Source of the DNA: Oceanobacter sp045430275
GTDB taxonomy: Bacteria > Pseudomonadota > Gammaproteobacteria > Pseudomonadales > Oceanobacteraceae
Reading direction: 5' to 3'
DNA length: 64,000 nt
Assembly: GCA_045430275.1 (NCBI GenBank)
Contig: JAILXU010000016.1
Location: 11,937-75,936 of the forward strand
This document shows, piece after piece, positions 60,400-64,000 of this stretch. A program made the position numbers and the translations under genes. Each line of letters begins with the position of its first letter. Within the stretch, counting starts at the first letter, position 1. The notes below the pieces were generated by a model. That model had not been told where the DNA came from, searched no databases, and saw only the letters and a list, made by a program, of their open reading frames with translations.

Positions 60400-60735
60400 C
60401 TATTGTTCGGAAACTTTCACAGTGATGTGACAAGAGCGTTTGAAAATACGGTCTGCACGACCTTTCGCACGCGGGCGGATACGCTTCATGGTCATACCTT
60501 CATCAACGAAGATAGTACTGACCTTCAGCTCATCCACATCGGCACCGTCATTGTGTTCGGCGTTGGCGATGGCAGATTCAAGAACCTTCTTGACAATATC
60601 AGCACCTTTTTTCTTGCTGAAAGCCAGAATATCCAGGGCTTCATCTACGTTTCTGCCACGAATCTGATCTGCAACCAGGCGAGCTTTCTGAGCAGATAAG
60701 CGAGCACCACGTAATACAGCGGCTACTTCAGACAT
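60400..60735 (-). CDS. rplV: Ribosomal protein uL22
   Basis: The 111-residue protein shows RLSAQKARLVADQIRGRNVD and the exit-tunnel loop MKRIRPRAKGRADRIFKRS. Confidence 0.98.
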   Translation of the reverse strand: MSEVAAVLRGARLSAQKARLVADQIRGRNVDEALDILAFSKKKGADIVKKVLESAIANAEHNDGADVDELKVSTIFVDEGMTMKRIRPRAKGRADRIFKRSCHITVKVSEQ

Positions 60736-60748
60736 ATTTCACCCCTTC

Positions 60749-61024
60749 TTAGCGCTTGGCTTTCTTATCCGCAATGTGACCCTTATAAGTACGAGTCAAT
60801 GCGAATTCGCCGAGTTTGTGACCAACCATGTCTTCAGTTACGAAAACAGGCACGTGTTGTTTGCCGTTATGAACAGCGATAGTCAGCCCCACAAAATCCG
60901 GAAAGATGGTGGAGCGGCGAGACCAAGTCTTGATCGGACGCTTGTCGTTCTTCTCAAGAGCGGCCTCTACCTTCTTCATCAAGTGATGGTCAATAAATGG
61001 ACCTTTTTTCAATGAACGTGGCAC
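60749..61024 (-). CDS. rpsS: Ribosomal protein uS19
   Basis: The 91-residue protein starts MPRSLKKGPFIDHHLMKKVE and contains TWSRRSTIFPDFVGLTIAVH. Confidence 0.98.
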   Translation of the reverse strand: MPRSLKKGPFIDHHLMKKVEAALEKNDKRPIKTWSRRSTIFPDFVGLTIAVHNGKQHVPVFVTEDMVGHKLGEFALTRTYKGHIADKKAKR

Positions 61025-61041
61025 AGTTCAATCCTCTCTAA

Positions 61042-61869
61042 TTATTTCGCAGAACGACGGCGTACGATCAGCTTGTCGGTACGCTTATTCATACGAGTCT
61101 TATAACCCTTGGTTGGAACACCCCATGGAGTAACAGGATGACGACCACCAGAGGTACGACCTTCACCACCACCGTGTGGGTGGTCTACCGGGTTCATCAC
61201 AACACCACGAACGGTTGGACGAACACCACGCCAGCGTGAAGCACCTGCTTTACCCAGTTCACGCAAAGCGTGCTCAGAGTTGCCAACTTCACCCAGCGTC
61301 GCACGACAGTCAGACAGAACCTTACGCATTTCGCCAGAGCGCAAACGCAGTGTGCTGTAAGTACCTTCACGTGCAATCAACTGTGCGGACACACCGGCTG
61401 AACGAGCGATTTGTCCACCTTTACCAGGCTTCAGCTCGATATTATGAATCACGCTACCTACTGGCATGTTGCGCAGGGACATAGCACTGCCAACACGAAT
61501 AGGTGCATCTTCACCGGAGATGACCGGATCACCTGTTTTCAAGCCTTTAGGGGCCAGGATGTAACGGCGGTCGCCATCAACATACTTCAACAGAGCGATG
61601 TTTGCAGAACGGTTAGGATCATATTCCAAACGCTCAACAACAGCAGGAATGCCATCTTTGTTACGTTTGAAGTCAACAACACGATAATGGTGCTTGTGAC
61701 CACCGCCAATGTGGCGAGTGGTAATACGACCATTGTTGTTACGACCACCGGTCTTGGACTTCTTTTCCAACAGAGCAGCGTGAGGCTTGCCTTTGTGCAG
61801 CTCAGAGTTCACGACTTTTACAAGATGGCGGCGGCCAGCTGAAGTCGGTTTAGTTTTTACTAATGCCAT
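61042..61869 (-). CDS. rplB: Ribosomal protein uL2
   Basis: The 275-residue core protein contains GGRNNNGRITTRHIGGGHKH and the peptidyl-transferase-proximal VMNPVDHPHGGGEGRTSGG. Confidence 0.98.
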   Translation of the reverse strand: MALVKTKPTSAGRRHLVKVVNSELHKGKPHAALLEKKSKTGGRNNNGRITTRHIGGGHKHHYRVVDFKRNKDGIPAVVERLEYDPNRSANIALLKYVDGDRRYILAPKGLKTGDPVISGEDAPIRVGSAMSLRNMPVGSVIHNIELKPGKGGQIARSAGVSAQLIAREGTYSTLRLRSGEMRKVLSDCRATLGEVGNSEHALRELGKAGASRWRGVRPTVRGVVMNPVDHPHGGGEGRTSGGRHPVTPWGVPTKGYKTRMNKRTDKLIVRRRSAK

Positions 61870-61882
61870 AACCTAGCTCTCC

Positions 61883-62179
61883 TTATTCCGCATCTACAAA
61901 GTCGATGTCTTGGCCATCAACCAGACGGACATACGCTTTGCGTACATCGTTACGCTTGCCCATACCGCGAGCAGTGCGCTTGGTCTTGCCTTTGATGTTG
62001 ACGGTCTGTACAGACTGAACCTTCACTTCGAACAGAGCTTCAACAGCAGCTTTAATCTCTGGCTTGGTTGCATCAGGAGCAACACGGAAAACATACTGAC
62101 CGTGCTTTTCAGCTACCCAAGTTGCTTTCTCAGAGATTTGTGGTGCCAACAGCACCTTATACAGACGTTCACGGATCAT
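61883..62179 (-). CDS. rplW: Ribosomal protein uL23
   Basis: The 98-residue exit-site protein starts MIRERLYKVLLAPQISEKAT. Its start overlaps rplD by 4 nt (ATGA). Confidence 0.98.
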   Translation of the reverse strand: MIRERLYKVLLAPQISEKATWVAEKHGQYVFRVAPDATKPEIKAAVEALFEVKVQSVQTVNIKGKTKRTARGMGKRNDVRKAYVRLVDGQDIDFVDAE

Positions 62180-62778
62180 GCGTAAGTCTCCTCAAATTGC
62201 TTAAGGGCCGACACAGTCACCAGAACTTTTTCGAACGCAATCAAGCTGACCGGATCGATGCTGGAAGCTTCGGCTACGCCAACATGTGGAACATTGCGTG
62301 CAGCCAGATACAGCTTTTCATCCACATCGTCAGAAACGATCAGAACGTTGCTCAGTTCCAGTTCTTTCAGTTTTGCTACGAATTCTTTGGTTTTGTGGGT
62401 TTCCACATCAAAGGTATCAGCAACAACCAAACGATCCTGGCGAACCAGTTCGGACAAGATAGATTGCATCGCTGCGCGGTACATCTTCTTGTTAACTTTT
62501 TGTTCAAAGTTGCGAGGCTTAGCGGCAAATGTTACGCCACCAGAACGCCAAATCGGGGAGCTTGAAGTACCGGAGCGAGCTCGGCCAGTACCTTTCTGAC
62601 GCCATGGCTTGATGCCACCGCCAGCAACTTCAGAACGAGTCTTTTGTGCTTTGGAACCCTGGCGGGCACCAGCCATATAGGCGGTAACAACCTGGTGAAC
62701 CAGAGATTCGTTGTATTCACGGCCGAAGGTAGCGTCAGAAACAGCTACCGCAGTACCTGCGTTAGTTTTCAGTTCCAT
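62176..62778 (-). CDS. rplD: Ribosomal protein uL4
   Basis: The 200-residue protein contains QKTRSEVAGGGIKPWRQKGT and the RARSG tunnel loop. In E. coli L4 autoregulates the S10 operon. Confidence 0.98.
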   Translation of the reverse strand: MELKTNAGTAVAVSDATFGREYNESLVHQVVTAYMAGARQGSKAQKTRSEVAGGGIKPWRQKGTGRARSGTSSSPIWRSGGVTFAAKPRNFEQKVNKKMYRAAMQSILSELVRQDRLVVADTFDVETHKTKEFVAKLKELELSNVLIVSDDVDEKLYLAARNVPHVGVAEASSIDPVSLIAFEKVLVTVSALKQFEETYA

Positions 62779-62781
62779 CGC

Positions 62782-63414
62782 TTACCCCTTGGTTTTCACT
62801 GCCGGCTTGACAATCACGTCAGAACCTGGAGCACCTGGCACTGCACCTTTAATCAGCAGCAGGTTGTTTTCGGCGTCTATCTGGACAATTTCCAGACTCT
62901 GCGTAGTCACTTGCTCAGAACCCATGTGACCAGCCATTTTCTTGCCTTTCCAGACACGACCTGGTGTCTGACATTGGCCGATAGAACCTGGAGCACGATG
63001 AGACAAAGAGTTACCGTGAGTAGCATCCTGAGTACGGAAGTTCCAGCGCTTAACGCCGCCTTGGAAACCCTTACCTTTAGATGTACCAGTCACGTCAACT
63101 TTCTGACCAGCTTCGAACTGAGATACGTTCAGCTCTTCACCTGTCGCCAAAGCGTCTTCAGTGCGGAACTCAACGATACCGGTGCCAGCTTCAACATTTG
63201 CTTTTGCAAAGTGACCGGACTCCGGCTTTGAAACACGAGAAGCTTTCTTCTCGCCATATGTAACCTGAATTGCACTGTAACCGTCAGTATCGACAGTTTT
63301 TACCTGAGTTACACGGTTAGGCGTAACCTGGAGAACAGTGACAGCAACAGATTGACCTGCTTCAGTAAAAACACGAGTCATACCCGCTTTTTTACCGACA
63401 ATACCAATTGCCAT
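62782..63414 (-). CDS. rplC: Ribosomal protein uL3
   Basis: The 210-residue protein starts MAIGIVGKKAGMTRVFTEAG and contains GKGFQGGVKRWNF and PGRVWKGKKMAGHMG. A 106-nt spacer separates it from rpsJ. Confidence 0.98.
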   Translation of the reverse strand: MAIGIVGKKAGMTRVFTEAGQSVAVTVLQVTPNRVTQVKTVDTDGYSAIQVTYGEKKASRVSKPESGHFAKANVEAGTGIVEFRTEDALATGEELNVSQFEAGQKVDVTGTSKGKGFQGGVKRWNFRTQDATHGNSLSHRAPGSIGQCQTPGRVWKGKKMAGHMGSEQVTTQSLEIVQIDAENNLLLIKGAVPGAPGSDVIVKPAVKTKG

Positions 63415-63502
63415 TATTTATTCCTCTAGTGTACGGGGCTTTAACCCACTATGGCCGCCCTTGCTCATAAAAGATCCAGGCGTTACACAGAGCACTGTGT
63501 AT

Positions 63503-63526
63503 GGTTAAGCTGGTTATTTCTTAACC
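63503..63526 (-). promoter_or_regulatory. Stem-loop at the 3' end of rpsJ
   Basis: GGTTAAG and CTTAACC form a perfect 7-bp stem overlapping the rpsJ stop codon. A second 6-bp hairpin (ACACAG/CTGTGT, 63485-63500) follows. Together they occupy part of the unusually long rpsJ-rplC spacer. Confidence 0.5.
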
Positions 63527-63829
63527 AAGACTGATCTGGACTTCCACACCGGCAGCCAGATCCAGCTTCATCAGCGCATCAACAGTTTTTTCAGTCGGCT
63601 CAACAATGTCGAGCATGCGCTTGTGCGTACGGATTTCGTACTGATCACGCGCGTCTTTATTGACGTGCGGAGAAATCAGAACGGTATAACGCTCTTTACG
63701 AGTAGGCAGTGGGATAGGACCACGTACCTGAGCGCCCGTACGTTTAGCGGTATCGACGATTTCCTGAGTCGAAGTATCGATCAGACGATGGTCGAACGCC
63801 TTTAAACGGATACGGATTCGTTGGTTCAT
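63521..63829 (-). CDS. rpsJ: Ribosomal protein uS10
   Basis: The 102-residue protein starts MNQRIRIRLKAFDHRLID and contains GPIPLPTRKERYTVLISPHV. It also works in NusB/NusE anti-termination. ATG 63829 is preferred over an upstream in-frame TTG. It heads the S10 operon, behind a consensus promoter. Confidence 0.98.
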   Translation of the reverse strand: MNQRIRIRLKAFDHRLIDTSTQEIVDTAKRTGAQVRGPIPLPTRKERYTVLISPHVNKDARDQYEIRTHKRMLDIVEPTEKTVDALMKLDLAAGVEVQISLG

Positions 63830-63887
63830 TACCAAACTCCAAATTTGTGTGCCAGAGCTCGCTTCCCCCTAGTTCAAGGGGACGCGA

Positions 63888-63916
63888 ATTGTATGCGTCT
63901 GTACAAAAAGTGTCAA
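63888..63916 (-). promoter_or_regulatory. Consensus sigma-70 promoter of the S10 superoperon
   Basis: On the minus strand a perfect TTGACA (63911-63916) is followed after exactly 17 bp by TACAAT (63888-63893). Transcription should start near 63881, giving a leader of about 50 nt with a CCCCT/AGGGG hairpin (63865-63880). Confidence 0.88.
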
Positions 63917-63964
63917 GCTGGAAATAAAACTGCAGCAACCAGACCAAAACCAATCCAAAGACAC

Positions 63965-63993
63965 AAAAAAAGCCGCTAAAAAGCGGCTTTTTT
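63965..63993. terminator. Intrinsic terminator upstream of the S10 promoter
   Basis: AGCCGCT and AGCGGCT pair around AAAA with A and T runs on both sides. On the minus strand it would end the gene before rpsJ, commonly tuf, which lies outside the window. Confidence 0.88.
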
Positions 63994-64000
63994 ATTTGGG

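Overview
The window is a stretch of gammaproteobacterial chromosome of roughly even base composition. Gene content and order match the Pseudomonas/Oceanospirillales branch: pilGHIJK-chpABC next to gshB, tonB, yqgE, ruvX, pyrR, pyrB and pyrC'; rpmB-rpmG-radC-coaBC-dut-algC-argB; and the S10-spc-alpha ribosomal protein superoperon. A TRAP transporter of the TatT-containing kind and a cytochrome bd operon fit a free-living, probably marine, aerobic or microaerophilic bacterium with type IV pili. The genus cannot be fixed from the sequence alone. No rRNA, tRNA, insertion sequence, prophage or CRISPR array was seen.

Region 1 (1-15.0 kb, minus strand) is the Pil-Chp chemosensory operon that controls twitching motility: pilG, pilH, pilI, pilJ, pilK, chpA, chpB, chpC. 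It is followed by the LPS core heptosyltransferase gene waaC and the first 29 codons of an overlapping glycosyltransferase-like gene. ChpA is a giant hybrid kinase of 2,656 residues. It carries a perfect 17-copy 9-bp tandem repeat that encodes an (EAA)17 linker.

Region 2 (15.1-24.7 kb, plus strand) holds gshB, a TonB-family gene, yqgE, ruvX, pyrR, pyrB and a catalytically dead dihydroorotase (pyrC'). It continues with the small lipoprotein gene lptM, then lysA, dapF, a DUF484 gene and a HAD phosphatase gene (yigB-like). The xerC gene that usually sits between the last two is missing.

Region 3 (24.7-34.3 kb) holds divergent speA and speE (polyamines), a cytochrome c5, a ynbE-ydbL pair without ydbH, coaD, a ferredoxin gene, ggt, an unusual exported fusion protein, mutM, and the rpmG and rpmB ribosomal protein genes.

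Region 4 (34.4-41.2 kb) holds radC, then coaBC, dut, algC (long membrane-anchored form), argB and slmA. Region 5 (41.2-46.4 kb) is the minus-strand cytochrome bd operon cydP-cydA-cydB-cydX-ybgE. It faces a divergent sigma-54 enhancer-binding protein with a cysteine-rich PAS domain, and a textbook -24/-12 promoter lies in front of cydP. This looks like a dedicated sigma-54 control circuit for the bd oxidase.

Region 6 (46.4-50.1 kb, plus strand) is a four-gene TatT-type TRAP transporter. It converges on region 7 (50.2-63.9 kb, minus strand), the contiguous r-protein superoperon from rpsJ to rplQ including secY and rpoA. A consensus sigma-70 promoter lies in front of rpsJ. Several perfect stem-loops sit at gene junctions inside this superoperon.
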